This document shows positions 14,122 through 22,257 of a DNA stretch of 36,152 nt, piece by piece. Made by a program: the position numbers and the translations under genes. A model generated the notes under the pieces. It ran no database searches and was not told where the DNA came from. It worked only from the letters and a program-made list of their open reading frames with translations. This DNA comes from Nocardiopsis alkaliphila YIM 80379 (GTDB lineage Bacteria > Actinomycetota > Actinomycetes > Streptosporangiales > Streptosporangiaceae): assembly GCF_000341005.1 (NCBI RefSeq), contig NZ_ANBD01000025.1, positions 1-36,152 of the forward strand, written 5' to 3'. How positions within the stretch are numbered: position 1 is the stretch's first letter; the number at the start of each line of letters is the position of its first letter.

Positions 14122-15035
14122 GCACGATGGACATCGGTTTCCTCGCCGCGGTGGCGGGCGGCGTCCTGGCCTTGCTCAGCCCATGCAGCGCCCTGTTGCT
14201 GCCCTCCTTCTTCGCCTACGCCTTCCGTGACCCGGGGCGCCTCCTGCTGCGCACCGGTGTCTTCTACCTCGGACTGTGCCTGACCCTGATTCCGCTCGGG
14301 GCCGGCTCGGCCATGGTCAGCGTCCTGTTCTACGGCCACCGCGAAACGCTCATCAACGTCGCCGGTGGCGTCATCATCGCCTTCGGCATCGCCCAAATCC
14401 TGGGGTTGGGCTTCACCTGGGGGCCTCTGGCGCGAGCCCAGGGGCGTTTCGCCGCGGGCCGGGGTCACCTGTCGGTGCTCGGGCTGGGCGCCGTCTATGG
14501 ATTGGCGGGATTCTGTTCCGGGCCGATCCTGGGTGCGGTCCTCACCGTCGCGGCCACCGGCACCCCGTTGCGCGGCATGCTGCTCATGGCTGCCTACGCC
14601 ATGGGCATGGTGCTTCCCATGTTCGCGTTGGCCCTGATGTGGGACCGCTACGAACTGGGGCGTCGTCGGTGGCTACGGGGTCGGTCGGTGAGTCTGGGCC
14701 CGGTGACCACGCACACCACCGCGCTGTTGAGCGGTGGCCTGTTCATCGGCATCGGGGTGCTCTTCATCGCCTTCGACGGCACGGCGTCCATGGTGGGCCT
14801 GCCCGGAATGGAGCAGGCGGAACGGCTCGCCTACCGGGCGCAGGAGTCGCTCCACCGTCTGGGGACGATGACCGATCTCATCGCACTGGTCCTGGTGATG
14901 GTCCTGGCCGGTGCGTTGTTCCTGCTCACTTGGCGCGCCAGGAGCCGTGACGCCGAGGCCACGGAGTCCACTTCCTCGAAGACCGACGATGGTGCCTCGC
15001 TCCTCCAGGGCGACCAGACCTCGGAAAGGGGCTGA
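14118..15035 (+). CDS. CcdA/DsbD-family membrane electron transporter
   Basis: A 305-aa protein with six or more hydrophobic helices that carries reducing equivalents from cytoplasmic thioredoxin to extracytoplasmic thiol proteins. The two conserved cysteines are present: LLSPCSALLLP near the N-terminus, and GFCSGPILGAVLTVAATG in the fourth block, matching the CcdA motif CxGPILGA. An extra helix and a polar C-terminal tail of about 30 residues follow the core. Translation starts at GTG 14118, overlapping the DsbA-like stop. The next gene begins 3 bp after the stop. The DsbA-like protein is its obvious partner; a cytochrome c maturation role is possible, but no cytochrome genes are present. 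Confidence 0.9.
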   Translation: MSTMDIGFLAAVAGGVLALLSPCSALLLPSFFAYAFRDPGRLLLRTGVFYLGLCLTLIPLGAGSAMVSVLFYGHRETLINVAGGVIIAFGIAQILGLGFTWGPLARAQGRFAAGRGHLSVLGLGAVYGLAGFCSGPILGAVLTVAATGTPLRGMLLMAAYAMGMVLPMFALALMWDRYELGRRRWLRGRSVSLGPVTTHTTALLSGGLFIGIGVLFIAFDGTASMVGLPGMEQAERLAYRAQESLHRLGTMTDLIALVLVMVLAGALFLLTWRARSRDAEATESTSSKTDDGASLLQGDQTSERG

Positions 15036-15038
15036 CCC

Positions 15039-16280
15039 GTGCCATCGGCCAAGGGCCACGGTGTCCTGGTGGGCGCCGTGGTGCTCTTCCTGAGCGCCTG
15101 CGCGGTACCGAACGCGGGTGGATCCCACACCGAACCTCGTGACGATCCGGCCCTGCCTCCCCCGGAGGTCTCCGCTCCGCTCCCCCACCCCCTACGGGGC
15201 GAACCCCTGTGGACGGCGCCGTTCTCCTCCGAGCCCAAGGCCACCGAGTCGATGTTCATCGGGGTGTCGCAGAAGCGGGAGGGCGGCGCGGTCGAGTTCC
15301 TCGGGGTCGACCACACCGGCCGGACCAGGTGGTCGACCGAGCGCGACCCCGAGTGCACCGGGTTCACCCTCGTCCGTGATCCAAACGGCGGCACGGAACT
15401 GGTGGTGTTGCTCGACAAGGAGAGGGACCCGGAAGGGGGCTTCCTGGCCACCAGGACCACGGCCTCGGCCTTTCACCCCGACAGTGGCGAACTCGCCTGG
15501 GGGCCGACCCACGTTCCGGGCACCCTGGTGGGCCCGGGCCTGGTCTTCGCGGCGATCCAGGGGAGCGTGATGAGCGACCACACCGGTCCCAAGGTCGCCC
15601 TGAGCCCGAGTACGGGCGCGGTGGTCGCCGACGAGAACAAGGGCGAGGTGGTCCTGCACGAGTACCACGGTCTGCTGTTGGCCCACGGTGAGGGTGCGCT
15701 GCGGGCGGTCGACGCCGACGGCACGGGCCTATGGGAGCACACCGATCTGGAGATTCCCTCGGAGCTGGACACCACGAGCGTCCGGGTCGGTTACGGGCCC
15801 CGGCCGGCCGGCGATTCCGGGGCGGCGGTCACGCTCGTGTGGACCGCCGCTTCGGCGGACGAGGAGGAGCCCTTGCTGTACACGGTGCACGATCTTCGTA
15901 CCGGGGAGCGGATCCTCACGCTCGCTCCGGATCGTGAGCCCAAGACGCTGGACCTCGGAGACGGTCTGACGGCGGTCCTGGGGGCGCCCGTCGATGCTCC
16001 GGACACATCGAGCGTGTACGTGGTGAGCGAGCAGGGCGAGGCTCCGCTGTGGCGACGTTCGGTACCTTCCAACGTCCGCGTGCGCGGGTCGGTCGGCGCC
16101 GACCTCTACCTCGACGAGGACGGGACGCACCGAGCCTTGGACGTACGGACCGGGACGGTCGAGCTGGAGTGGGACGGACCGACCGAACTACCCGCCGCAG
16201 CGCTCCCGGGGGGACCGGCCCTGGTGGAGGTCACCACCGCCGAGGACTCACGGGTGTTCGCCGCCCTCCCCCTGGATTGA
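15039..16280 (+). CDS. Lipoprotein with PQQ/beta-propeller-like repeats
   Basis: A 413-aa exported lipoprotein. The N-terminus has a hydrophobic stretch ending in the lipobox LSAC, with Cys21 as the lipidation site, then a proline-rich linker. The body alternates short beta-rich blocks such as GRTRWSTERD, SGELAWGP, GTGLWEHTD and APLWRRSVP, in which a Trp ends a strand. This is the pattern of PQQ-like beta-propeller proteins. GTG 15039 is preceded by GAAAGGGG and lies 3 bp after the ccdA-like stop, so it is the third gene of the redox operon. Its function is unknown; it could be a scaffold or a client of the DsbA/CcdA pair. Confidence 0.75.
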   Translation: MPSAKGHGVLVGAVVLFLSACAVPNAGGSHTEPRDDPALPPPEVSAPLPHPLRGEPLWTAPFSSEPKATESMFIGVSQKREGGAVEFLGVDHTGRTRWSTERDPECTGFTLVRDPNGGTELVVLLDKERDPEGGFLATRTTASAFHPDSGELAWGPTHVPGTLVGPGLVFAAIQGSVMSDHTGPKVALSPSTGAVVADENKGEVVLHEYHGLLLAHGEGALRAVDADGTGLWEHTDLEIPSELDTTSVRVGYGPRPAGDSGAAVTLVWTAASADEEEPLLYTVHDLRTGERILTLAPDREPKTLDLGDGLTAVLGAPVDAPDTSSVYVVSEQGEAPLWRRSVPSNVRVRGSVGADLYLDEDGTHRALDVRTGTVELEWDGPTELPAAALPGGPALVEVTTAEDSRVFAALPLD

Positions 16281-16333
16281 GCGGAGCCGTTCGATGGATC
16301 CCCTCGGCCGGGGCCTCCCTCCACCGGACCGGT

Positions 16334-16350
16334 TTCTATGGTGGATAGAA
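16334..16350. promoter_or_regulatory. BlaI-type operator, site 3 (autoregulatory)
   Basis: Perfect TTCTAT-N5-ATAGAA, 52 bp upstream of the BlaI-type gene start. The arms are identical to site 2 at 13347-13363. Confidence 0.7.
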
Positions 16351-16402
16351 TCACACGAAGGCGCGGACGAAGCCGCGACGGAATTCACTGGAGACGGGTG
16401 CC

Positions 16403-16768
16403 ATGGTCACGGGCCTTGGATCGTTGGAGTCGGAGGTCATGGAGGCGTTGTGGGCCTCCCCCTCCAGCCTGAGCGTTCGGCAGGTGTTGGACTCCCTTCC
16501 GCGTGAGGGGATCGCCTACACCACGATCTCCACCGTTTTGGAGAACCTGCGCCGCAAGGGGTGGGTACGGCGTGAACGTCTGGGGCGTCTGTGGTTCTAC
16601 CAGCCGATACGCGACCGCTCCACCCACGCCGCCGAACAGATGCGCGACGCGTTGGAGGGCAGCCGGGACGCCGGGGCCACGCTCCTGCGTTTCGTCGACG
16701 GCATGCGTCCCGATGAGGTGCGGACCCTGCGCTCGCTTTTGGCCGAACTCCCCGAGGAGGAGCCGTGA
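16403..16768 (+). CDS. BlaI/MecI/CopY-family transcriptional repressor
   Basis: A 121-aa winged-helix repressor. The N-terminal domain (residues about 4-72) has the family pattern LESEVMEALWA, then the recognition helix in AYTTISTVLENLRRKGWVRRE. The C-terminal half is the helical dimerisation region, whose linker is cleaved by a BlaR1-type protease in the classical system. It is coupled to an M56 peptidase gene (TGATG junction). An operator with the same arms as those in front of the redox genes lies 52 bp upstream. I infer that it controls itself and the divergent redox units. The inducing signal is unknown. Confidence 0.92.
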   Translation: MVTGLGSLESEVMEALWASPSSLSVRQVLDSLPREGIAYTTISTVLENLRRKGWVRRERLGRLWFYQPIRDRSTHAAEQMRDALEGSRDAGATLLRFVDGMRPDEVRTLRSLLAELPEEEP

Positions 16769-17727
16769 TGTGGTCGTTCGTGGCGATCGGTGCCGTGGCC
16801 GCGCTCAGTGTCAAGGGACCCGGCGTGCTGCGTCACGCCACCTCGAACCATGACCCCGGTCCTCGCGTCGAACTCACCCTGTGGGTGGGCGCGAGCGTGG
16901 TGTGGTTGCTCTCGTGCATCGCCCTGGTCCTGGTCGCGGCGGCCGAGCTGCTGGGGCCTTCGCTCAAGGGCATCGTCGCCACCTGCGTGAGCCTCTACCA
17001 GGCCGTGGAGTCCCATGGCTCCGGTGCCATGGTCGCCGTGGGAGCCGCCCTGCTGCTGGGCCTGTTCGCCGCCGGCCGACTGGTGTGGACCGGCCTGCTC
17101 CGTGGTCGGGCCGGACGGTCCTGGCGGCGCGGGCACGCCCGTGAGCTGGACGAGGGCGCCGTGCCCCGTGTCCTGCACGGTCACCAGGTGTGGCTGGTTC
17201 CCTCGCCGCGTCCGGAAGCCTACTGCGTACCCGGGAACGGGGGCCGTATCGTCATCACCAGCGGGGCATTGGAGGTTCTGACCCCACGGCAGGCCCACGC
17301 CGTTCTGGAACACGAGAGGGCCCACCTCGACGGTGGCCATCACCTGCTCGTGGGTTGGGTGCGTTTGCTGGACAAGGCCTTTCCGAGGGTTCCCTTGCTA
17401 CGGGCCGCCGCCGAGCGCGTTCCCGTCCTGGTCGAATGGGCCGCGGACGATCGCGCCGTGCGCCGGGTAGGGGTGGGGCCGTTGGCCCACGCCCTGGGGC
17501 GTTTCGCCGGCTCCGATGGCGCGTCCGACACCGTCGCCTTGTCCATCGGCGGCGCCTGCCCGGTCGAGCGGGTGCGTCGACACCTCACGCCCGCTCCGAG
17601 GTGTTCACGGACGCCGGCCTTGGGACGTGCGGTGTCGGCCGGCCTGGTCCTCGTGGCCCCCTTGGCGTTCACCATCGCCATGACGATGACCTCCGCGATC
17701 GTTCCGCCCTGTTATTGCCCGGTTTAA
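16768..17727 (+). CDS. M56-family (BlaR1-like) membrane metallopeptidase
   Basis: A 319-aa integral-membrane protease. Hydrophobic helices lie near the N-terminus (residues 3-12, 33-55 and 83-105) and at the C-terminus (about 290-310). The zinc site HERAH is at about 182-186 in VLEHERAHLDGGHH. Unlike staphylococcal BlaR1 it has no extracellular penicillin-binding domain, so it cannot sense beta-lactams in the known way. ATG 16768 lies 7 nt after GAGGAGG; GTG 16765, overlapping the repressor stop, is an alternative. It probably inactivates the upstream repressor by cleavage. The adjacent redox genes suggest that it senses an envelope or thiol signal. Confidence 0.88.
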   Translation: MWSFVAIGAVAALSVKGPGVLRHATSNHDPGPRVELTLWVGASVVWLLSCIALVLVAAAELLGPSLKGIVATCVSLYQAVESHGSGAMVAVGAALLLGLFAAGRLVWTGLLRGRAGRSWRRGHARELDEGAVPRVLHGHQVWLVPSPRPEAYCVPGNGGRIVITSGALEVLTPRQAHAVLEHERAHLDGGHHLLVGWVRLLDKAFPRVPLLRAAAERVPVLVEWAADDRAVRRVGVGPLAHALGRFAGSDGASDTVALSIGGACPVERVRRHLTPAPRCSRTPALGRAVSAGLVLVAPLAFTIAMTMTSAIVPPCYCPV

Positions 17728-17837
17728 CCGACTTTCGCCACCGGTCCGGTGACCTGCGATCGGCGTCCCCGGTGGTTCGGCCCCGGCTGTGCGAGACCGG
17801 AAGGAGCGGTGTCGGTGGGATGTGGTTGTCTTTTCGC

Positions 17838-18200
17838 ATGAGCGTTGAGATCGAGCGGTTCGTGCGACTGGTACAGGCACTCCCCGACTGCAAGAGCACG
17901 GACTCGGAGCGGTACACCACCTTCCGGGTCCACGAGAAACCCTTCGCCTACCTGTGGCCGGACACCGCCACCGTGGGTCTGAAGCAGACCCTCATCGAAC
18001 AGGCCGCTCTGGTCGCCGAACGACCCGACGTCTTCGAGGTGCAGTTCACCACCGGTTCCTTCGGTTGGGTGGTCGTCCACCTGGAAGGCGTCGACCTGGA
18101 CGAGCTCAGCGAGCTCACCCTGGAGGCCTGGTACCTGACCGCGCCCGAGGAACTCCTGAGTACCCCTCCCACGCCGCGCTCCCTGGTCGAGGCCGGGTAG
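17838..18200 (+). CDS. MmcQ/YjbR-like family protein
   Basis: A 120-aa protein of the YjbR (CyaY-like fold) family, often called DNA-binding although the role is not settled. It starts MSVEIERFVRLVQALPDC and has a FAYLWPDTATVGLK block and a FGWVVVHLEGVDLDELSELTLEAW segment. That last segment fits the strand-then-helix ending of the family. The frame is open upstream, including an ATG at 17820, but ATG 17838 best matches family N-termini; its ribosome site is weak. It lies alone between the M56 gene and the convergent GlxA-type regulator. Confidence 0.75.
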   Translation: MSVEIERFVRLVQALPDCKSTDSERYTTFRVHEKPFAYLWPDTATVGLKQTLIEQAALVAERPDVFEVQFTTGSFGWVVVHLEGVDLDELSELTLEAWYLTAPEELLSTPPTPRSLVEAG

Positions 18201-18230
18201 TCCACCGGTTCCCGCGAACCCCCGGGCCGC

Positions 18231-19217
18231 TCAGGCGGACCCACGGAAGGTCCGCCGGTAGGCGCTGGGCGAGACCCCCAACGCCTGGTGCATGTGTTGG
18301 CGCAGGGACGTGCCGGTACCGAAGCCCGCGCGTTCGGCGATCCGGTCCACCGCAAGGTCCGAACCCTCCAACAACCTCCTGGCCAGGTCCAGGCGCTGTT
18401 CGGCCAGCCACCGCCCCGGCGACATCCCGGTCTCCTCGCGGAACCGACGGGTGAAGGTGCGCACGCTCATCGCCGCCCGATCCGCCATCTCCCGCAGACC
18501 GGGCTGTTCCTCCAGGTGTTCCAGCGCCCACGCACGGGCCCCGGCGGTGGCGGCGCGACCGGGTTCGGGGAGGGGTCGGCGAATGTACTGGGCCTGCCCG
18601 CCCTCGCGGTGGGGCGGCACGACCGTGCCCCGGGCGACCTCGTTGGCGACGGCCGCGCCGTGGTCGCATCGGATCATGTGCAGGCACAGGTCGATCCCGG
18701 AGGCCACCCCGGCGGCGGTGAGGTGGCGACCGTTGTCGGTGTAGAGCACGTCGGGGTCGAGGTCGATGTGCGGGTACATCGAGCGGAAGTATCGGGCCGA
18801 ACGCCAGTGGGTGGTGACCCGGCACCCCTCCAGCATCCCGGCGGCGGCCAGCACGAACGCGCCGGTGCAGATGGAGGCCACGCGCGCGGTGGCGGGGATC
18901 AGGCCCAGGGCAGCGGCCAGGTCCGGGGCCAGGGGGTCGTGGGGGCGCTCCCCGTAGTCCTCGTCGGCGGCGGGCAACACGACGGTGGCGGCCTCGGCCA
19001 GGGCTTCGGGTCCATGGTCGACGAGGATCTCGAAGTCGGTGTCGGTGCGCACTCGTCCGGGTTCCAGAGCACAGGTGCGCACCTCGTAGAGGGGTTCGCC
19101 GTCGGCGTCGCGGGCCTGGCCGAACAGGCGGTGCACCGCGGAGGCCTCGAAGGACAGCAGGCCTTGACGAACCAGGACCGCCACCGGGTGGCGTTGGGGA
19201 TGCCCAAAGATGCTCAT
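18231..19217 (-). CDS. GlxA-type transcriptional regulator (DJ-1/PfpI-like domain plus AraC HTH)
   Basis: A 328-aa regulator. Residues about 10-185 form a class I glutamine amidotransferase/DJ-1-like domain with the nucleophile-elbow cysteine in VASICTGAFVLAAAG. A C-terminal AraC/XylS DNA-binding domain covers about 215-325, with both helix-turn-helix units (LREMADRAAMSVRTFTRRFR, then VDRIAERAGFGTGTSLRQH). ATG 19217 has a poor ribosome site. It is divergent from an MFS transporter gene, which it probably regulates; the inverted repeat at 19272-19288 is a candidate site. The inducer is unknown. Confidence 0.9.
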   Translation of the reverse strand: MSIFGHPQRHPVAVLVRQGLLSFEASAVHRLFGQARDADGEPLYEVRTCALEPGRVRTDTDFEILVDHGPEALAEAATVVLPAADEDYGERPHDPLAPDLAAALGLIPATARVASICTGAFVLAAAGMLEGCRVTTHWRSARYFRSMYPHIDLDPDVLYTDNGRHLTAAGVASGIDLCLHMIRCDHGAAVANEVARGTVVPPHREGGQAQYIRRPLPEPGRAATAGARAWALEHLEEQPGLREMADRAAMSVRTFTRRFREETGMSPGRWLAEQRLDLARRLLEGSDLAVDRIAERAGFGTGTSLRQHMHQALGVSPSAYRRTFRGSA

Positions 19218-19271
19218 GGCCCGATTCTTTCACTTGTTGGCTTTCGAGCCACTGTCGGCGATGGGGTGCTC

Positions 19272-19288
19272 GGAACCAACCTGGTTCC
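19272..19288. promoter_or_regulatory. 7-3-7 inverted repeat touching the MFS start codon
   Basis: GGAACCA-ACC-TGGTTCC is a perfect inverted repeat that ends directly before ATG 19289. It may be an operator for the divergent GlxA-type regulator or a leader hairpin hiding the start codon. Confidence 0.5.
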
Positions 19289-20542
19289 ATGCTGACGACG
19301 ACACACGAACGCTCTCCCGTCCGGCCGCGCCGGGCCTGGCTGATCGCCCTGGTCGCGGGACTGGTCATCACGGGCGCGGCCGCCTTCGCGACGATGCCGG
19401 GGCTGCTCACCGATCCCCTGCGCACCGAGTACCGGTGGTCGCGGGCGAGCATCGGTCTGGCCGCCTCGGTGAACATGGTGGTCTACGGGCTCGTCGCCCC
19501 CTTCGCCGCGGCCTGGATGGACCGGTTCGGTCTGCGCCGGGTCGCGCTGGTGGCGCTGGCGTTGATCGCGGTGGGGGCGACTTCGACGACGCTGATGTCC
19601 CAGCCCTGGCAGTTCACCCTGTACTGGGGGCTGTTGGTGGGGGCCGGAACCGGTTCGCTCTCGATGACCTTCGCCGCCACGGTGGCCCAGAACTGGTTCG
19701 TGGAGCGACGTGGCCTGGTGGTGGGCACGTTGACCGGTGCGAGCGCGTTCGGGCAGATGGTGTTCCTTCCGAGCCTGGCCTGGATGGTGGACCACCATTC
19801 CTGGCGTCCGGCGGTGGTGACTTTGGCGTTGACCGCCACGGTGCTGGCGACCCTGGCCGTCATGGTCCTGCGTGATCACCCGGCCGACGTGGGGCTTCGT
19901 CCCTACGGCGCCCCGTGTCCGGTGGCCAAGCCGTCGCCGCGACCGGGAGCGGCGACGCGCACGTTGCGGGTGCTGGCCACTTCGGTGGGCGATCGCCGGT
20001 TCTGGGTGCTGGCGGGGACCTTCGCGATGTGCGGGGCCACCACCAACGGGTTGTTGTGGACGCACTTCGTGCCCGCCGCCCAGGATCAGGGCATGGCCGT
20101 GACGGTGGCGGCGACCCTGGTGTCGGTGGTGGGCGTGTTCTCCCTGGTGGGGACCGTGCTCTCCGGGTGGTTGTCGGACCGGTTCGATCCCAGGTGGTTG
20201 CTGGTCGCCTACTACGGGGGACGGGCGTTGCTCCTGGCCGTGCTGCCGGTGGTGCTCGGGCCACAGGCGGGCCCGGCGATGGTGACCTTCGTGGTGTTGT
20301 TCGGATTGTTGGACGTGGCGACGGTGCCACCGACGATCCTGTTGGCGCGGCGCGTGTTCGGCGCCGACGGGGCGGTGGTCTTCGGCTGGGTGAACGCGGT
20401 GCACCAGGTGGGTGCGGGAGCGATGGCGGTCACCGGTGGTCTGCTGCGGGACGTGGGCGGCGGGTACGGGCCGGTGTGGCTGCTGGCGGCCACGCTGTGC
20501 GCGTTCGCCGCTCTGCTGGCCCCGCGCGTGGGGAGGCCCTGA
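19289..20542 (+). CDS. MFS transporter (OFA/monocarboxylate-like)
   Basis: A 417-aa protein with about 12 transmembrane segments. The first helix (AWLIALVAGLVITGAAAFAT) is followed by an extracytoplasmic loop FRTEYRWSRASIGLAASVN-like in layout (here LRTEYRWSRASIGL). The loop 2-3 motif is PFAAAWMDRFGLRRV. These resemble the oxalate/formate and monocarboxylate antiporter branch, whose members often sense or move organic acids. It is divergent from a GlxA-type regulator, and its stop overlaps the next ATG (TGATG), so the downstream membrane protein is coupled. No strong ribosome site precedes ATG 19289; the inverted repeat occupies that place. The substrate is unknown. Confidence 0.85.
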   Translation: MLTTTHERSPVRPRRAWLIALVAGLVITGAAAFATMPGLLTDPLRTEYRWSRASIGLAASVNMVVYGLVAPFAAAWMDRFGLRRVALVALALIAVGATSTTLMSQPWQFTLYWGLLVGAGTGSLSMTFAATVAQNWFVERRGLVVGTLTGASAFGQMVFLPSLAWMVDHHSWRPAVVTLALTATVLATLAVMVLRDHPADVGLRPYGAPCPVAKPSPRPGAATRTLRVLATSVGDRRFWVLAGTFAMCGATTNGLLWTHFVPAAQDQGMAVTVAATLVSVVGVFSLVGTVLSGWLSDRFDPRWLLVAYYGGRALLLAVLPVVLGPQAGPAMVTFVVLFGLLDVATVPPTILLARRVFGADGAVVFGWVNAVHQVGAGAMAVTGGLLRDVGGGYGPVWLLAATLCAFAALLAPRVGRP

Positions 20543-21039
20543 TGCGGCGGATTCGATGGGCGGCCCGGCCGAGCGCGTTCTCACTGGTGTTGTCGGTGGC
20601 GGCCCTGCTGCTGGGGTATGTGGGGTGGGCCGGTTGGGAGCAGGGGGTGCGGGCCGCTCGGGGCGAGGGCGCCGCCGGGACGTTCGTGGCCTCCTCCCTG
20701 TCCTGTGTGCGACATCCGGGGCACGAGTCCTGCGTGTGCCAGGGGACCTTCCACCCGGACCTTCCTGACTCCCCCGGTTCCCAGGAGGGCGCCGAAGACG
20801 AACGTGGTGAGCGCGCGGTGCGGTTGCACGCGGCGGATCGAGCCGACTGCGTGGAAGGGGTGGAGATCGCCGCTGTGGACGTGGGCGCCGCCGACCGGGT
20901 CTACGGGCCTGGTGGGTCACGGGAGTGGGTGTTCTCGGCGGTGCTGATGCTGGTCGGTGGGGGCGGCGCCGTGGCCGTGGTGGCGGGCCGGCTCCACACA
21001 CGGCCCGGAACGGAAGCCAGGGACACCACCGATGGGTGA
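20542..21039 (+). CDS. Hypothetical membrane protein with two helices and a Cys-containing loop
   Basis: A 165-aa protein that I do not recognise. It has a basic N-terminus, one transmembrane helix at about 14-33, an acidic loop of about 100 residues and a second helix at about 134-153. The loop holds cysteines in SLSCVRHPGHESCVCQG and a later DCVEG, possibly extracytoplasmic disulfides. The start overlaps the MFS stop by one base, which supports translational coupling and a joint role. A hairpin at 21131-21163 may end the transcript. Confidence 0.7.
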   Translation: MRRIRWAARPSAFSLVLSVAALLLGYVGWAGWEQGVRAARGEGAAGTFVASSLSCVRHPGHESCVCQGTFHPDLPDSPGSQEGAEDERGERAVRLHAADRADCVEGVEIAAVDVGAADRVYGPGGSREWVFSAVLMLVGGGGAVAVVAGRLHTRPGTEARDTTDG

Positions 21040-21130
21040 GCCCCATGGGAGCGATCCCGGATTCTCTCCGAATCTCCCATAGACCACGTACGGGTCTACG
21101 ACCTGGACTGGTCCGGGCCCCTCTTTCCTT

Positions 21131-21163
21131 CGGGGCGCACGGCGCGAGACGTCGGGCGCCCCG
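21131..21163 (+). terminator. Probable terminator hairpin after the MFS operon
   Basis: CGGGGCGC pairs with GCGCCCCG over a 17-nt loop, 91 bp after the stop at 21039. It is moderate support only; a weaker imperfect repeat lies at about 21045-21081. Confidence 0.45.
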
Positions 21164-21287
21164 TTGTGACGGATTCGGCGGCCATGGAGAAGCGTTGACC
21201 GGTTTCTTTGGTCTTTGTGGGTAGTCAATACCAATGACCGGATCAGGTTCGCGACATGGAGCCGCCGACCACGCCACAGGAGGTCCC

Positions 21288-22031
21288 ATGAGGCCATGGG
21301 TCGCCCTTCCCACGACCGGTGCCGTATCGCGGGTGCTCCTGGTCCTTGCCATGGCCTTGATGGCGGGGTGTTCGAGCGCCGATCCGGGTGAGCCCCAGGA
21401 GCGTACCTTCAGCGACGTGCCCGAGCCCTTGATCGTGGAGGGCGGCCAGGCCGAGCTCACGCTCGTGGCCTCCGACATCGACGGGGTACGGGTGACCCGC
21501 CAGGAGTCCGGGCAGGCCGGGGGCGAATGGGGCCTGGAGGGCGACACCCTCTCCTTGGACGCCGAATGTTCCCTGTTCTCCCGCTGCCACGTGCGTTACG
21601 TGGTGGAAGCGCCCGCCGACACCGACCTGTCGGTGAGCACGGACAACGGATCGGTCTCCCTCACCGGGTTCACGTCCATGGTCAAGGTGACCTCCGACAA
21701 CGGTCCGGTCCTGCTCTCCCGTGCCTTTGGCCCCATCGACCTCTCCTCGGCCAACGGTGATCTGACGCTCGAGGACGTCGCTTCCGACACCGTGCGCCTG
21801 GCCACGGACGACGGCGGCATCGACGCCGCCTTCGCCGCACGCCCCACCGAGGTGGGGGTCAGCACCAACAACGGCGACGCGACCTTGGCTTTGCCCCAGG
21901 GCCCCTACATGGTGTTCGCTACCGCCGACAACGGTGAGATCATCACCGACGTGGACGTGGACTCCTTCGCCGAGAGCACCATCAGTGCCCGGACCGACAA
22001 CGGCACGATCACCCTGACCCCCGTGGAGTGA
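21288..22031 (+). CDS. DUF4097-type lipoprotein with beta-strand repeats
   Basis: A 247-aa exported lipoprotein with lipobox LMAGC and Cys28 as the anchor. The body is a ladder of short repeats of the form S-x-D-N-G-x-V/I-x-L (STDNGSVSL, TSDNGPVLL, SSANGDLTL, STNNGDATL, ATADNGEII, RTDNGTITL). This is typical of DUF4097 proteins, which fold as beta-solenoids on the cell surface. ATG 21288 follows AGGAGG at 4 nt; the frame is open further upstream without a better start. It stands alone. Function is unknown; structural or envelope-stress roles have been suggested for related proteins. Confidence 0.85.
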   Translation: MRPWVALPTTGAVSRVLLVLAMALMAGCSSADPGEPQERTFSDVPEPLIVEGGQAELTLVASDIDGVRVTRQESGQAGGEWGLEGDTLSLDAECSLFSRCHVRYVVEAPADTDLSVSTDNGSVSLTGFTSMVKVTSDNGPVLLSRAFGPIDLSSANGDLTLEDVASDTVRLATDDGGIDAAFAARPTEVGVSTNNGDATLALPQGPYMVFATADNGEIITDVDVDSFAESTISARTDNGTITLTPVE

Positions 22032-22257
22032 AGTGCTCGGCACGGCGCGGAGGACGCGTTCGTTGTCGCGGCGTTCTCGGCCGGCCCGCGCGGGACCCTC
22101 GGTGTGCCCTCCCGGGGCCCGTGGGTACTTCCGCTGCTCTTGGGGCCCGCCGAACTCGGCCTCCTCACCGGCTTCACCCCGCGACCGGTCCCGACCAGGC
22201 GATCTGGCCACTGTGGACGATAGTCTGCGCGCGATGTCGAACGTGAGGAGGGCACCG

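Noticed and set aside
21045..21081. Imperfect hairpin after the MFS operon
   Set aside because: Bulged and weak compared with the stem at 21131-21163; not listed as a separate terminator.
19214..21547. 777-aa minus-strand open frame
   Set aside because: Low-complexity Pro/Arg/Gly/His-rich shadow of the MFS, membrane-protein and DUF4097 genes, a usual effect of very high GC at third positions.
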